From Streptomyces curacoi (lineage in GTDB: Bacteria; Actinomycetota; Actinomycetes; Streptomycetales; Streptomycetaceae): DNA of 64,000 bases. Below are positions 27,990 through 38,237 of the stretch, piece by piece. The position numbers and the translations under genes were made by a program. The stretch covers positions 1,202,826 through 1,266,825 of the forward strand of contig NZ_KQ947984.1 of assembly GCF_001513975.1 (NCBI RefSeq), written 5' to 3'. The notes below the pieces were generated by a model, which was not told the origin of the DNA, did not search any database, and saw only the letters and a program-made list of their open reading frames with translations. Within the stretch, counting starts at the first letter, position 1. Each line of letters starts with the position of its first letter.

Positions 27990-29351
27990 TCAGCCAGCTG
28001 AACCCCGGCTCGTGCGGAGGAGTTCGGCGGTGCGGAAGGCGAGGTCGAGCGACTGCCCGTGGTTGAGCCGGGGGTCGCACGCCGTCTCGTAGCGCAGCGG
28101 AAGGTCGTGCAGGCCCAGCTCGCTGCCGCCGCCGACGCACTCGGTGACGTCGGAGCCGGTGAGTTCCACGTGGATGCCGCCCGGGTGGGTGCCGAGCGCG
28201 CGGTGGACCTCGAAGAAGCCGCACACCTCGTCGAGGATGTCGTCGAAGCGGCGCGTCTTGCGGCCGTCCGGTGCCGTGAACGTGTTGCCGTGCATCGGGT
28301 CGCACACCCACGCCGCGCGGACACCGTCGGCTGTGGCCTTCTCCACCAGGGCGGGCAGCCGGTCGCGCACCCGGTCGGCGCCCATCCGCACCACGAAGGA
28401 GAGCCGGCCCGGTTCGCCCCGCGGGTCGAGCCGGCGTGCGTAGGCGAGGATCTCGTCGGGCTCCGTGTCAGGGCCGATCTTGACCGCGACGGGATTGTGG
28501 ATGCCGGCGAAGAACTCCACATGGGCGCCGTCCAGGGCGCGGGTGCGCTCGCCGATCCACAGCAGGTGTCCGCTGGTGGCGTACCTGCGGCCGGTGCGCG
28601 GGTCGGTGCGCACCAGTGCCGACTCGTAGTCGAGCAGCAGACCTTCGTGACCGGCGAAGAACTCCGTCGCGCGCAGCCCGGCCGGGTCGGCTCCGCAGGC
28701 GCGCATGAACAGCAGGGAGCGTTCGATCTCGTCGGCGAGGGCCTCGTAGCGCCGGCCGGCGGGCGAGGATCCCACGAAGCCGCGGTTCCAGGCGTGCACC
28801 TGGTGGAGGTCGGCGTAGCCGCCCTGGGTGAGCGCCCGGACGAGGTTGAGGGTGTTGGCCGAGGCGTCGTACGTCCGCAGCAGCCGGCCGGGGTCGGGGC
28901 GGCGGCCGGCCGGGGTGAACGCCACGTCGTTGACGGCATCGCCCCGATAGACGGGCAGGGTGAGGCCGTCGCGGGTCTCGGTGGGGCTGGAGCGCGGCTT
29001 GGCGAACTGCCCGGCCATCCTGCCGATCTTGACGACCGGCACGGCGGCGGCGTACGTCAGCACCACCGCCATCTGCAGCAGGGTGCGCAGCTTCGCCTCG
29101 ATCGCGGCGGCGGAGACGCCGTCGAACGTCTCGGCGCAGTCACCGCCGTGCAGCAGGAACGCCTCGCCGCGGGCCACGGCGCCCAGGCGCTCACGCAGCC
29201 GGTCGCACTCCTCGGCGAACACCAGGGGAGGCGCGGCGGCCAGGCGCGCGGTCACCTCGCGCAGCCGGTTCTCGTCGGGCCACTCGGGTTGTTGCGCGGC
29301 CGGAAGGGATCGCCATCGGTCGACGGCACCTTCCACGGCAGCGTTGGTCAT
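27990..29351 (-). CDS. class II (plant-type) DAHP synthase
   Basis: A 453-residue enzyme of shikimate entry that condenses phosphoenolpyruvate with erythrose-4-phosphate. Class II signatures are FLLHGGDCAETF (metal Cys), VVKIGRMAGQFAKPRSSP, GRRYEALADEIERSLLFM, FAGIHNPVAVKIGPDT, CDPMHGNTF and IHVELTGSDVTECVGG. Length is normal. ATG 29351 has GGGAG at the right spacing; the longer frame to 29459 has none. It is transcribed divergently from trpE and is probably a duplicate of the housekeeping gene, raising chorismate supply for tryptophan in the biosynthetic cluster. Confidence 0.93.
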   Translation of the reverse strand: MTNAAVEGAVDRWRSLPAAQQPEWPDENRLREVTARLAAAPPLVFAEECDRLRERLGAVARGEAFLLHGGDCAETFDGVSAAAIEAKLRTLLQMAVVLTYAAAVPVVKIGRMAGQFAKPRSSPTETRDGLTLPVYRGDAVNDVAFTPAGRRPDPGRLLRTYDASANTLNLVRALTQGGYADLHQVHAWNRGFVGSSPAGRRYEALADEIERSLLFMRACGADPAGLRATEFFAGHEGLLLDYESALVRTDPRTGRRYATSGHLLWIGERTRALDGAHVEFFAGIHNPVAVKIGPDTEPDEILAYARRLDPRGEPGRLSFVVRMGADRVRDRLPALVEKATADGVRAAWVCDPMHGNTFTAPDGRKTRRFDDILDEVCGFFEVHRALGTHPGGIHVELTGSDVTECVGGGSELGLHDLPLRYETACDPRLNHGQSLDLAFRTAELLRTSRGSAG

Positions 29352-29580
29352 CTCAACTCCCGCCATCGCAGGGACACCTGACACACAGGCACATGGGCAA
29401 CTCACAACGGCGCACTGGGCGCCCGGGACATGCAATCCGTCCGCCGCGTGCCGGGGCAACGGAGGCGGGCAGTGGTCCGCAGTCCCGCCGTGCGAGTGGC
29501 CTGCGAGGCCGGGGCGGCCGGCCGTGGCTGCCTAGCATCCCGGCATCCGAGAGCACGCCCCGAGGAACGAGAGGAATGAG

Positions 29581-31140
29581 ATGCCAGACGTCCCGTCCCG
29601 GGCGGCGGATGCGCGGCTTCGTGTCCGCCTCAGCTCCGCCCCACTGCCCCCGCACGACCCGCTGGCGCTCTACGGTGCGCTCGTCGCCGCGTCCGGGCGG
29701 CGCGAGGTCTTTCTGCTGGAGAGCCTGGCCGGAGCGGAGACCGACCGCCGCTCGGCGGTGGTCGGTCACGGCCGGCTCGCCGAGATCCGCGTCTTCGCGG
29801 CGCACGTCCAGGTGGCGGGGGCCGATGCGCTGCGCTCCGCCCTCGGGCGTGCGGCGCTCGCGGCGGGGCTGCGCCGCGCGCCGGGCGACGGTGACGGCGG
29901 GGGCGGCCGTAACAGCGGTGGCCACGGTGACGAGGGCGGCCTCGACCGTTACCTGTTCGACCAGCCGGCGCCGATGTGGGACTTCCTGGCCCGGGCACAG
30001 GCACTGTTCGCCGTGGAGACGGACGTACCGTCCACGGAGTTCGCGTTCGGGTTTCTCACCACGGTGGGCTACGCGGCCGCCTGGCACATGGAGCCGCTGC
30101 CCGCGCGCGAGGACCCCGAGCGCGGTGGGCCGGACCTCACGCTGACCCTGTTCGGCGAGACCGTCTGGTACGACCACCGGTCCGGTCAGGTACGGCGTCT
30201 CGTCGCCACCGGCCCGGACCTCCCGCCGCCGGCCGGGCCCGACGTGCCCGCCCTGGCCGCGCGGGCGGCCGGCCTGCCGCCGCAGACCTGCCCGCCGGCC
30301 CCCGCGCCCGTGAGTGTGCGCGACTCCGTGGACCGCGAGACGTTCCTTCGGTGGGCGGCGAGGTGCCTGGAACACATCCGGGTCGGCGACATCTACCAGA
30401 TCCAGATCGGCCACCGGATCGACGTGACGACCGGGCTGCGGCCCGAGGAGGTCTACGCCCGGCTGCGCTTCCGCAACCCCTCGCCGTACATGTACCTGTG
30501 CCCGCGCGGGGACAGCACCCTGATCGGGGCCAGCCCCGAGCTGCACATCCGGATCGAGGGCGACCGGATCGTGATGCGGCCCATCGCCGGGACGGCGCGG
30601 CGCTGCGACGACCCGCAGGAGAACGAACGGCGGGTGAAGGAGCTGCTGGCCAGCTCCAAGGAGCAGGCCGAGCACGTGATGCTGGTGGACCTGTGCCGCA
30701 ACGACATCGGCCGGGTGTGCCGGCCGGGCACGTTGTCGGAGGACGCGTTGATGACGGTGGAGGAGTTCTCCCACGTCTTCCATCTGGTGTCCACCGTCAG
30801 CGGCCGGCTGGAGCCGGGGGTCACGGTGTGGCAGGCCCTGGCCGCCACCTTCCCGGCGGGCACGATGACGGGCGCGCCGAAGCTGCGGGCCATGGAGATC
30901 ATCGACGGACTGGAGCGGGAGCCGCGGGGCATCTACGCGGGCGCGGTGGGGCTGGTCGATGTGCGCGGCTGGTGTGAGCTCGCGCTGTGCATCCGCACGG
31001 TCGTGCACACCGACGGCACGTACGCGACGCAGAGTTCGGCGGGTGTCGTGGCGCAGTCGGTGCCCGACGCCGAGTGGCAGGAGACGCTGGCCAAGATGGG
31101 CGCCGCCTACTGGGCGCTGACGGGGGAGGAGTTGCGGTGA
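29581..31140 (+). CDS. trpE: anthranilate synthase component I
   Basis: A 519-residue chorismate-binding enzyme. The N-terminal domain carries FLLESLAG, part of the tryptophan feedback site, so regulation by Trp may persist. The C-terminal catalytic domain shows VGDIYQIQIGHRI, LIGASPELHI, MRPIAGTARR, HVMLVDLCRNDIGRV and FPAGTMTGAPKLRAMEII. GAGAGGAA precedes ATG 29581. It overlaps the amidotransferase by 4 nt, giving a TrpE/TrpG pair. The adjacent phosphoribosyltransferase and IGP synthase favour anthranilate for tryptophan over aminodeoxychorismate or phenazine-type branches. Confidence 0.92.
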   Translation: MPDVPSRAADARLRVRLSSAPLPPHDPLALYGALVAASGRREVFLLESLAGAETDRRSAVVGHGRLAEIRVFAAHVQVAGADALRSALGRAALAAGLRRAPGDGDGGGGRNSGGHGDEGGLDRYLFDQPAPMWDFLARAQALFAVETDVPSTEFAFGFLTTVGYAAAWHMEPLPAREDPERGGPDLTLTLFGETVWYDHRSGQVRRLVATGPDLPPPAGPDVPALAARAAGLPPQTCPPAPAPVSVRDSVDRETFLRWAARCLEHIRVGDIYQIQIGHRIDVTTGLRPEEVYARLRFRNPSPYMYLCPRGDSTLIGASPELHIRIEGDRIVMRPIAGTARRCDDPQENERRVKELLASSKEQAEHVMLVDLCRNDIGRVCRPGTLSEDALMTVEEFSHVFHLVSTVSGRLEPGVTVWQALAATFPAGTMTGAPKLRAMEIIDGLEREPRGIYAGAVGLVDVRGWCELALCIRTVVHTDGTYATQSSAGVVAQSVPDAEWQETLAKMGAAYWALTGEELR

Positions 31141-31721
31141 GGGTCCTGCTGGTGGACGCGTACGACAGTTTCGTCCACATCATCGACCAGTATCTGCGCA
31201 CGCTGGGAGCGCGGACGGAGGTCGTGCGGTCCCGGACGCGTACGCCCGAGCAGCTGGCGGAGCGGGCACCCGACGCCGTGGTGCTCGGCCCCGGGCCGGG
31301 GCATCCCGCGGCCAGCGGCCATGTGGAACTGGTCCGGCACTTCGCGGGCCGGGTGCCGTTGCTCGGGGTGTGTCTGGGGCACCAGGCCATCGCGCTGGCC
31401 TTCGGCGGCCGGGTCGAGGTCGCCGACCATCTCATGCACGGGCGCACCAGCACGGTGCTGCACGACGGGTCGGGCGTGTTCGAGGGCCTGCCGGAGCGGA
31501 CCGTCGTCACGCGTTACCACTCACTGATCGTCGAACGGCCGCTGCCTCCCGGCCTGCGGGAGACGGCGTCGTCGGTCGACGACGGCTATGTGATGGGCCT
31601 CGCCCACCGCGACCTGCCGGTCGAGGGCGTGCAGTTCCACCCGGAGAGCATCACGACGGAGACGGGACTGAGATTCTTCGAGAACTTCCTCGCCCGGGCG
31701 GCAGGGGTTGCCACCGGCTGA
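31137..31721 (+). CDS. trpG: anthranilate synthase component II (glutamine amidotransferase)
   Basis: A 194-residue class I glutamine amidotransferase that supplies ammonia to TrpE. It starts VLLVDAYDSFVHIIDQYL, has the oxyanion strand VVLGPGPGHP, the nucleophile Cys in LLGVCLGHQAIAL and the His-Glu of GVQFHPESI. GTG 31137 overlaps the trpE stop as GTGA. Normal length for TrpG. A 550-nt repeat-rich gap follows. Confidence 0.93.
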   Translation: MRVLLVDAYDSFVHIIDQYLRTLGARTEVVRSRTRTPEQLAERAPDAVVLGPGPGHPAASGHVELVRHFAGRVPLLGVCLGHQAIALAFGGRVEVADHLMHGRTSTVLHDGSGVFEGLPERTVVTRYHSLIVERPLPPGLRETASSVDDGYVMGLAHRDLPVEGVQFHPESITTETGLRFFENFLARAAGVATG

Positions 31722-31812
31722 CCGGAGGGGCGTCGGCGCCAGGCCCTGTCCGGCCGGGCTCCGGGCAGGATGACCGGCTCCGGCGACTGGGCCGGTCCGC
31801 GTCCGCGGCGGC

Positions 31813-32277
<465 letters not shown>

Positions 32278-32292
<15 letters not shown>

Positions 32293-33699
32293 TCGGTGCC
32301 CACCCGTCAAGTCCGCGCAGGCCTCGCCGAGTTCGCGTACTGCCTCCGCGAGTGCGCTGCGGGCCGGGGACGCGTAGCCGACGACCAGGCTGGGGCGGGC
32401 CAGCCAGGGGCGGTGGTGGTAGGTGCGGCCGCCGCGTACCAGGACCGAGCGGCGCAGGGCCTGGGCGACGAGCGACGGCTCGTCGACGCGGTGCGGAAGC
32501 TGGAGGCCGGCGTGCAGGCCGGCCATCGAGCCGGTGATGCGCGCCCCGGGCAGATGCCGGCGCACCGCCTGCTGGAAGATCTCCGCCCGGGCCCGTAACC
32601 GGGCGCGCCTGCGGCGCAGATGGCGGTCGAACAGGCCGGTGGCGAGGAACTCGGCGAAGGCGAGCTGGGTGAACGCCTCGCAGCCCAGGTCGCGGCGGGC
32701 CCGTGCCTCTTCCAGCGGTCCGCGCAGCCTGGGCGGGACGGCCAGCCAGCCCAGTCGCATGCCGGGCGCGAGGGACTTGCTGGCGGTGCCGGCGTACAGG
32801 ACGCGGGAGGGGTCCAGTCGCTGCAGGGCCGTGGGCCGCCGGCCGTGCGCCAGCCACAGGTCGCCGTCGTAGTCGTCCTCGACGATCCAGCCATCCACCT
32901 CCTGCGCCCAGCGCACGAGCGCGGCCCGGCGTTCGGCGGAGAGGACCACGCCCGTGGGGAACTGGTGGGTCGGGGTGACGAGCACGGCCCGGGCGCCGCT
33001 GCGGGCGAGCGCCGCCACGTCGATGCCGTCCTCGTCGACGGGCACCGGCCGACAGCGCAGTCCGGACTCGCCGATGAACTGCCGCTGTTGCGGGTGGCAG
33101 GGGTCCTCGACGGCCAGCGTGCCGATCCCCAGCCGGGGCAGCACCTCGCACACCATGCCGAGCGCCTGCGCGAACCCGGCGACGACCATGATGTGCTCGC
33201 GGGTCGTGTGTACCCCGCGCGCCCGTCCCAGGTAACCGGCCAGCTCGGCCCGCAGCGCGGTGAGCCCGGACAGCGGCGGGTAGCCCAGCTCCCGCGGTTC
33301 CATGCGCCGTACGGCCCGCTGGTACGCGGCGAGCCACTCCCGCTCCGGGAAGGCGGCCGGGTCGGCGTTGTGGGCCCGCAGATCCCAGCGGGCCACGGGG
33401 GCGGGACGGGAGTCGGCCAGCAGGGTCGGCGTCTGGGGCGCCGTCGTGAGATGGGCCGCCACCCGGGTGCCCGAGCCCTGGGCGGCCTCCAGGTAGCCCT
33501 CCGCGACGAGTTGACCGTACGCCTCGACCACGACGCTGCGGGAGACGCCGAGGTCCTCGGCGAGCTGCCGGCTCGACGGCAGCCGGGTGCCCGGGTGCAG
33601 GGCGCCCTCGGATATCTCCCTCTTGATGTTTTCCTGAATCTGAACGGTCAAGGGGAGTACGTGCTCCCGGCTCACGTCGATGAGCGTATTCCACGGCAT
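32278..33699 (-). CDS. MocR-type GntR regulator with aminotransferase-like domain
   Basis: A 473-residue transcription factor. The N-terminal winged helix (residues about 12-80: [40 protein letters not shown]) is fused to a fold-type I PLP domain. The PLP lysine is in [18 protein letters not shown] and the Asp in EDDYDGDL. MocR proteins sense PLP or amino-acid adducts and bind direct repeats in a divergent promoter; here trpD lies divergently 177 nt away with matching repeats. A TTA codon at 32596-32598 implies bldA-dependent translation. It is the best candidate for the pathway-specific regulator. Confidence 0.9.
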
Positions 33700-33740
33700 T
33701 CTTCGGGCTCACTTCCAGAATGGGCGGGCGTATGCCCGGA

Positions 33741-33772
33741 AACTGGTCCGGCGACAGCGCTGCCAACTGGTC
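33741..33772. promoter_or_regulatory. direct repeat AACTGGTC, candidate MocR operator
   Basis: AACTGGTC occurs at 33741-33748 and 33765-33772 in the mocR/trpD divergent spacer, 24 bp apart. Repeated half-sites in the intergenic region are the usual MocR binding arrangement. A CGGGC-GTAT-GCCCG palindrome sits just to the left at 33725-33738. Confidence 0.5.
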
Positions 33773-33817
33773 TTCAGGCAAGGGTTTTTCGGTACGAGAC
33801 TGAGTCGCGGTCACATT

Positions 33818-33849
33818 CGAGAAACAGACACCGGAAACATTCGGAAACA
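33818..33849 (+). promoter_or_regulatory. triple direct repeat upstream of trpD
   Basis: CGGAAACA at 33832-33839 and 33842-33849 repeats with a 10-bp period, preceded by the related CGAGAAACA at 33818-33826. It lies 28-59 nt upstream of the trpD start, so it overlaps the expected promoter or leader. Confidence 0.45.
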
Positions 33850-33876
33850 CGCAGGAGAACACGGAGGAGACGTCCC

Positions 33877-34986
33877 GTGACGGAGCATTCGGATCCGGTC
33901 GACTGGCCCGCCCTTCTGACGTCCCTGCTCGACGGCCGAGCGCTCGCCGCCGAGAGCACGGCCTGGGCGATGGACCAGGTCATGCGCGGCCAGGCCGCGC
34001 CCGCCCAACTCGCCGGCCTGCTGGTGGCGCTGCGGGCGAAGGGCGAGACCCCCGAGGAGGTGCTGGGCCTGGTGCGGTCCATGCACGCCCACGCCGTGCG
34101 CGTGGACATACCGGGACCGGCCCTGGACATCGTGGGCACCGGCGGCGACGGGTCCGACAGCGTCAACATCTCGACCATGGCGGCGATCGTGGCGGCGGGC
34201 GCGGGCGCGCGGGTCGTCAAGCACGGCAACCGCTCCGCCTCCTCCGCCTGCGGTTCCGCGGACGTGCTGGAGGAGCTGGGGGTGCCGCTGCACCTCGCGC
34301 CCGAGGCGGTGGCCCAGCTCGCCACCGAGGTCGGCATCACCTTCTGCTTCGCGCCCGTGTTCCATCCGGCGGTCCGTCACGCGGCACCGGTCCGGCGGGA
34401 GCTGGGCGTACGGACGATCTTCAACTGCCTGGGACCGCTGACCAATCCGGCGGCGCCCACGGCCCTGGCGGTCGGGGTCGCGGACCCCGCGCTGGCACCG
34501 GTCGTCGCGCGCACCCTCGCCCTGCGCGGGGTGTCGGCGCTGGTGTTCCGGGGCGACGACGGCATGGACGAACTGACGGTCACCACTACCTCCCGGGTGT
34601 GGTCGGTGCACGAGGGCGGGGTGCGCGAAGAGTCCTTCGACCCGAGGGACGTCGGCATTCCCTTCGCGCCGGCGCGGGCGCTGCGCGGCGGCGGTCCGCG
34701 GCACAACGCCGACGTCGTACGGGCGGTGCTGGCCGGGGAGCGGGGCGCGGTGCGCGACGCGGTGCTGCTGTCGGCCGCGGCCGGACTCGCCGCGCTGGAG
34801 GCGTCCACGGCTTCCACGGCTTCCACGGCGTCGACGGCGTCGGGGCAGCCGGTCACCGGGACCGTCACCGAGCGCATCGCGGCGGGGCTGGCCCGGGCGG
34901 CGCGGGCCGTGGACTCGGGGGCCGCCGCCGACGTCCTGCACCGCTGGGTCGCCGTCGCCGGGAAGCTGTCGGGGACTACGGGCTGA
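33877..34986 (+). CDS. trpD: anthranilate phosphoribosyltransferase
   Basis: A 369-residue enzyme transferring phosphoribosyl from PRPP to anthranilate. Motifs are [17 protein letters not shown] (PRPP loop), [46 protein letters not shown] and [10 protein letters not shown] short TASTAS-type repeat lies in a C-terminal loop near residue 310. GTG 33877 follows GGAGGAG; the frame is open far upstream but antisense to the regulator. Its last 11 nt overlap the convergent trpC end. Confidence 0.94.
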   Translation: MTEHSDPVDWPALLTSLLDGRALAAESTAWAMDQVMRGQAAPAQLAGLLVALRAKGETPEEVLGLVRSMHAHAVRVDIPGPALDIVGTGGDGSDSVNISTMAAIVAAGAGARVVKHGNRSASSACGSADVLEELGVPLHLAPEAVAQLATEVGITFCFAPVFHPAVRHAAPVRRELGVRTIFNCLGPLTNPAAPTALAVGVADPALAPVVARTLALRGVSALVFRGDDGMDELTVTTTSRVWSVHEGGVREESFDPRDVGIPFAPARALRGGGPRHNADVVRAVLAGERGAVRDAVLLSAAAGLAALEASTASTASTASTASGQPVTGTVTERIAAGLARAARAVDSGAAADVLHRWVAVAGKLSGTTG

Positions 34987-35806
34987 CCGGTGCGGCGGTG
35001 CTGCCGCCGCCGACCGGTACCGCGCGGCCCGCGTCGACCAGGGCGGCTACGGCGGCGGCCGGCCGGTCGTCCGTGACGAGGCTCTCCCCCACCAGGACGG
35101 CGTCGGCACCGAGTCCGGCCAGGCGGGCGACGTCGTCCGGACCGCGCACCCCCGACTCCGCGACCGTGACCACGTCGTCCGGGACCCTCGGGGCCAGCCG
35201 CGCGAACAGTGAGCGGTCGACCTCAAGGGTGCGCAGGTCGCGGGCGTTGATGCCGACGACACGGGCACCGGCGGACAGCGCCCGCTCCAGCTCCCACTGG
35301 GTGTGCACCTCCACCAGCGGGGTCATGCCCAGGGAGACGGCCCGCTCGACCAGGTCGGTGAGTTCGGGCTGGCGCAGCGCCGCCACGATGAGCAGGACCA
35401 GGTCGGCGCCGCAGGCCCGGGCCTCCCACAGCTGGTACGGGGTGACGAGGAAGTCCTTGCACAGCACCGGCGTGCCGACCGCGGCCCGCACCGCCCGCAG
35501 GTCCGCCTGCGAGCCGCCGAAGCGGCGGCCTTCGGTCAGCACACTCACGGCCGCCGCGCCGCCGGCCGCGTACTGGGCCGCGAGCGCGGCCGGATCCGGT
35601 ATCGCGGCGAGGGATCCCTTGGAGGGGCTGCTGCGTTTGACCTCCGCGATGACCTGGACGCCCGTCGGGCGCCGCAGCGCCTCGACCGCGTCCAGCGGGG
35701 GCGCCGCGCGGCGCGCGAGGTCGACGAGGTGTTCGAGGCCCCTCTCCCCCTGTCTGCGGGCGGCGTCCTCGCGGGCGCCGGCCACGATGTCCTGGAGTAC
35801 GTTCAT
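34976..35806 (-). CDS. trpC: indole-3-glycerol phosphate synthase
   Basis: A 276-residue (beta/alpha)8 enzyme that closes the indole ring. Visible motifs are [68 protein letters not shown] and [14 protein letters not shown] 35806 has GAGGAGA upstream. The gene converges on trpD with an 11-nt overlap, an unusual arrangement for trp genes. TrpF, TrpA and TrpB homologues are not in the window, so the remaining steps must use genes elsewhere. Confidence 0.94.
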   Translation of the reverse strand: MNVLQDIVAGAREDAARRQGERGLEHLVDLARRAAPPLDAVEALRRPTGVQVIAEVKRSSPSKGSLAAIPDPAALAAQYAAGGAAAVSVLTEGRRFGGSQADLRAVRAAVGTPVLCKDFLVTPYQLWEARACGADLVLLIVAALRQPELTDLVERAVSLGMTPLVEVHTQWELERALSAGARVVGINARDLRTLEVDRSLFARLAPRVPDDVVTVAESGVRGPDDVARLAGLGADAVLVGESLVTDDRPAAAVAALVDAGRAVPVGGGSTAAPVSP

Positions 35807-35907
35807 GTCGGTTCTCCTCTCGGTGCGCGGATGCCGGCCGCCGTCGCGGCGGGTCCGTCGGGGGGTGTCGCGCGCGCTTCCCGCACGGCGGGGCAGCGCG
35901 CGGCGGT

Positions 35908-37197
35908 TCACAGGGCTTTGAGCTGGCGCGGCCGGCGATCGAGGTCGTCCGGCCGGACGGGGAGCGCCTCGGCGGTGTCGGTCTCGTCGGGGACGAGCCG
36001 GTCGATGAGCCACAGCAGCGGGCCGCTGAGCGCGGTGGTGACGAGGGCCATGACGAAGAGGGCGAGGAAGAGCGGCGGCGTGAGGATGCCGGCCTGGTAT
36101 CCCGTCTGCAGGACCGCGATCTCGGTGAGCCCGCGCGCGTTGAGCAGGGCCGCCAGCCGCATGCTGGTCACGGGCGACCGGCCCGCGGCCCGGGCCCCGA
36201 GGTAGCTGCCGACCAGCTTGCCGCCGATCGCCAGCACCAGGGCCAGGGTGACGGCCTGCCAGGAGAAGTCGCCGAGCGGCGCCGCGCCCAGGGACATGCC
36301 GGTGACCGCGAAGAGCAACGGCAGTACGGCGCGGCCCCAGCCGCCGACGGTGTGCGCGGCCCTGGTCCAGGCGCCGCGGCCGTCGTCGGACGGCAGGGCG
36401 AGGGCGATCAGGACGGCGCCGAGCACGTCGGTCAGGCCGAGCCGTGCGGTGACGAGTGCCGCCGTGATCGCCGCTACGGCGGTCAGCGCGACCGGGACCG
36501 CGCCGGGCACCCTGGCCGCCCAGGAGCGGGCGGCGGCCGTAGCGCCGGCGCGGCGTACGGCCCAGGCGATCAGCACACCGGCGGCGAAGGCGGCGTACGG
36601 GGTGGTCTGGCCGCCGCCGGAGGCGAGGCCCACGGCGGCGGCGAGCAGCAGCCAGGTGACGGCGTCGATGGCGACGGCGACGGCCATGGCGAGCCGCCCG
36701 ATGGGGGTGTGCAGCATTCGGCGGTCCGCCAGGATGCCGGCCAGGACCGGGACGGCGGTCACCGCCAGGGACACGGCGAGCATCAGCACCAGGGCGCTGG
36801 TGGGGGCGTCACCGCGCAGCTGCGGACCGCCGTACCGGAGCATCCAGGTGGCCAGCAGGGCGCCGCAGGCCAGCGGGAGCAGTGCGGAGCCGGCCGCGGT
36901 GAACGCGACGGTACGGCCGCGCAGTTGTCCGGCGCCGGAGCGGATCTCGTGGACGGCGCCCACGAGGAACAGGGCGAGTCCGAGATGGCCCGCCTTCTCC
37001 AGCAGGGCCCAGCCGGCGAAGTCGTGCGGCCGCCAGTCGAGCCGCGCGGCCAGGACCCAGCCGAGCAGCAGACAGGCCATGATCTCGCCGACGATCTCGG
37101 GCTGCCGCAGCAGCCGCGCCAGCCGGCGGCCGAGCAGGGCCACGGGGACGAGCAGCACGACCGTCGCCAGGGCGGGAATGTATGAGAGGCCGTCCAC
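35908..37197 (-). CDS. CPA2-type cation/proton antiporter
   Basis: A 429-residue membrane protein with about 11-12 transmembrane helices and the Na+/H+ exchanger (KefB-like) fold. It has [18 protein letters not shown] near the N-terminus, [26 protein letters not shown] and a C-terminal [17 protein letters not shown] motif typical of CPA2. GTG 37197 follows GAGAGGAAGG. It lies 101 nt upstream of trpC on the same strand. Such antiporters are frequent in actinomycete biosynthetic clusters; export or pH/ion homeostasis is possible, and a direct role in peptide export is unproven. Confidence 0.87.
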   Translation of the reverse strand: MDGLSYIPALATVVLLVPVALLGRRLARLLRQPEIVGEIMACLLLGWVLAARLDWRPHDFAGWALLEKAGHLGLALFLVGAVHEIRSGAGQLRGRTVAFTAAGSALLPLACGALLATWMLRYGGPQLRGDAPTSALVLMLAVSLAVTAVPVLAGILADRRMLHTPIGRLAMAVAVAIDAVTWLLLAAAVGLASGGGQTTPYAAFAAGVLIAWAVRRAGATAAARSWAARVPGAVPVALTAVAAITAALVTARLGLTDVLGAVLIALALPSDDGRGAWTRAAHTVGGWGRAVLPLLFAVTGMSLGAAPLGDFSWQAVTLALVLAIGGKLVGSYLGARAAGRSPVTSMRLAALLNARGLTEIAVLQTGYQAGILTPPLFLALFVMALVTTALSGPLLWLIDRLVPDETDTAEALPVRPDDLDRRPRQLKAL

Positions 37198-37664
37198 GGG
37201 CCTTCCTCTCTCGGGATGCCGCCCTGCCGTGCGCACGCCCCGTACGCTCCGCACTTTCGTGCGTGGTCGATACGGAGCGTGCGGCTGCGGCGTGCGCACG
37301 GCAGGGCGGTGGCGACCGGGGCCGCGGGGGTTCGGCCCCGGTCGCACGGCGGGGGAACGTCGTGTCCGCGCGAGGCGGTGCGGCACTGGGGAGCACCGGC
37401 GCGTGCGGTGGCATCCGTGACCGCCGGTGGCGGCACACGCGCTCGGTCGTGTCCCGCCGGGGATGTGACCGAGCACCCGGTCCGGGCCGGAGCGGCCGGT
37501 CAGGCCGGTGCGCCCGGCCGACCCGGACTTGCAGCATCCTGCTCGGCTGGGGCTTCCCGGACCAGGCCTTTTAGCCTCAGCGGAAACACGCACACCAGGC
37601 GGGGCGGACACCCGGGCGGCCCGGTTCCCGAGGCAGCGGGGGTGGGGGCGTTCGACGCCGGGCA

Positions 37665-38130
37665 GGCGCGGGCGGCTGCGACGGTGCGCGGGGAATGGGC
37701 GGCAGGGACACCAAGAGCCGCCCGGCGCCGGACAGATACGGACGACAGCCACGGGGCGCACGCTGCGCGGGGATCGAGCCGATCACCCCCAACCGCCCCA
37801 CGCCCGACCGACACGGGCAGCCGCCACAGCGCGCACGAATCGGCCGACCCACCCCACCAAGAGCCACCCGCGCCGGACAGACACGGACGGCAGCCACGGG
37901 GCGCACGCTGCGCGGGGATCGAGCCGATCACCCCCAACAGCCGCCCCACGCCCGACCGACACGGACAGCCGCCACAACGCGCACGGATCGGCCAGCCACC
38001 GCCAAGAGCCGACCAACCTCGGACAGACACACGGACGGCGGCCACGGTGCGCAGGGATCGAGCCAGCAACGCGCCAACAGCCGCCCCCCGCCGCGCAGAT
38101 GGACGCAGCCACCCCAACGCACACGGATCG
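37665..38130. repeat. tandem repeat, unit about 145 bp, nearly three copies
   Basis: The gap 37198-38237 holds no convincing gene. From about 37665 a unit containing GCCACGGGGCGCACGCTG, GGATCGAGCCGATCACC and GCCCGACCGACACGG repeats. Equivalent points lie at 37746, 37891 and 38039 (spacings 145 and 148), and a degenerate partial copy precedes. Copies 1 and 2 are close to identical over the first 40 bases; copy 3 is more diverged. Shadow ORFs on both strands repeat accordingly. Confidence 0.85.
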
Positions 38131-38237
38131 CCAACGCCCGCGGGCAAGCCGAAGCGCGCCCTGTGTCGTGCCGGAGCAGGGCGCGCTGGGGAGTGCCCAG
38201 TGGTGTGGGCGGGGGTGGGAGGGTGGGGCGGCGGGGG

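Noticed and set aside
29352..29580. Possible tryptophan attenuator leader upstream of trpE
   Set aside because: A short frame has two Trp codons but no start codon, and no terminator/antiterminator pair is visible.
29581..31721. Aminodeoxychorismate or phenazine-type synthase instead of TrpE/TrpG
   Set aside because: Separate TrpE and TrpG proteins with an LLES feedback motif and nearby trpD and trpC fit anthranilate for tryptophan better.
37665..38130. CRISPR array
   Set aside because: The unit is about 145 bp with contiguous diverging copies, no short identical repeats with unique spacers, and no cas genes.
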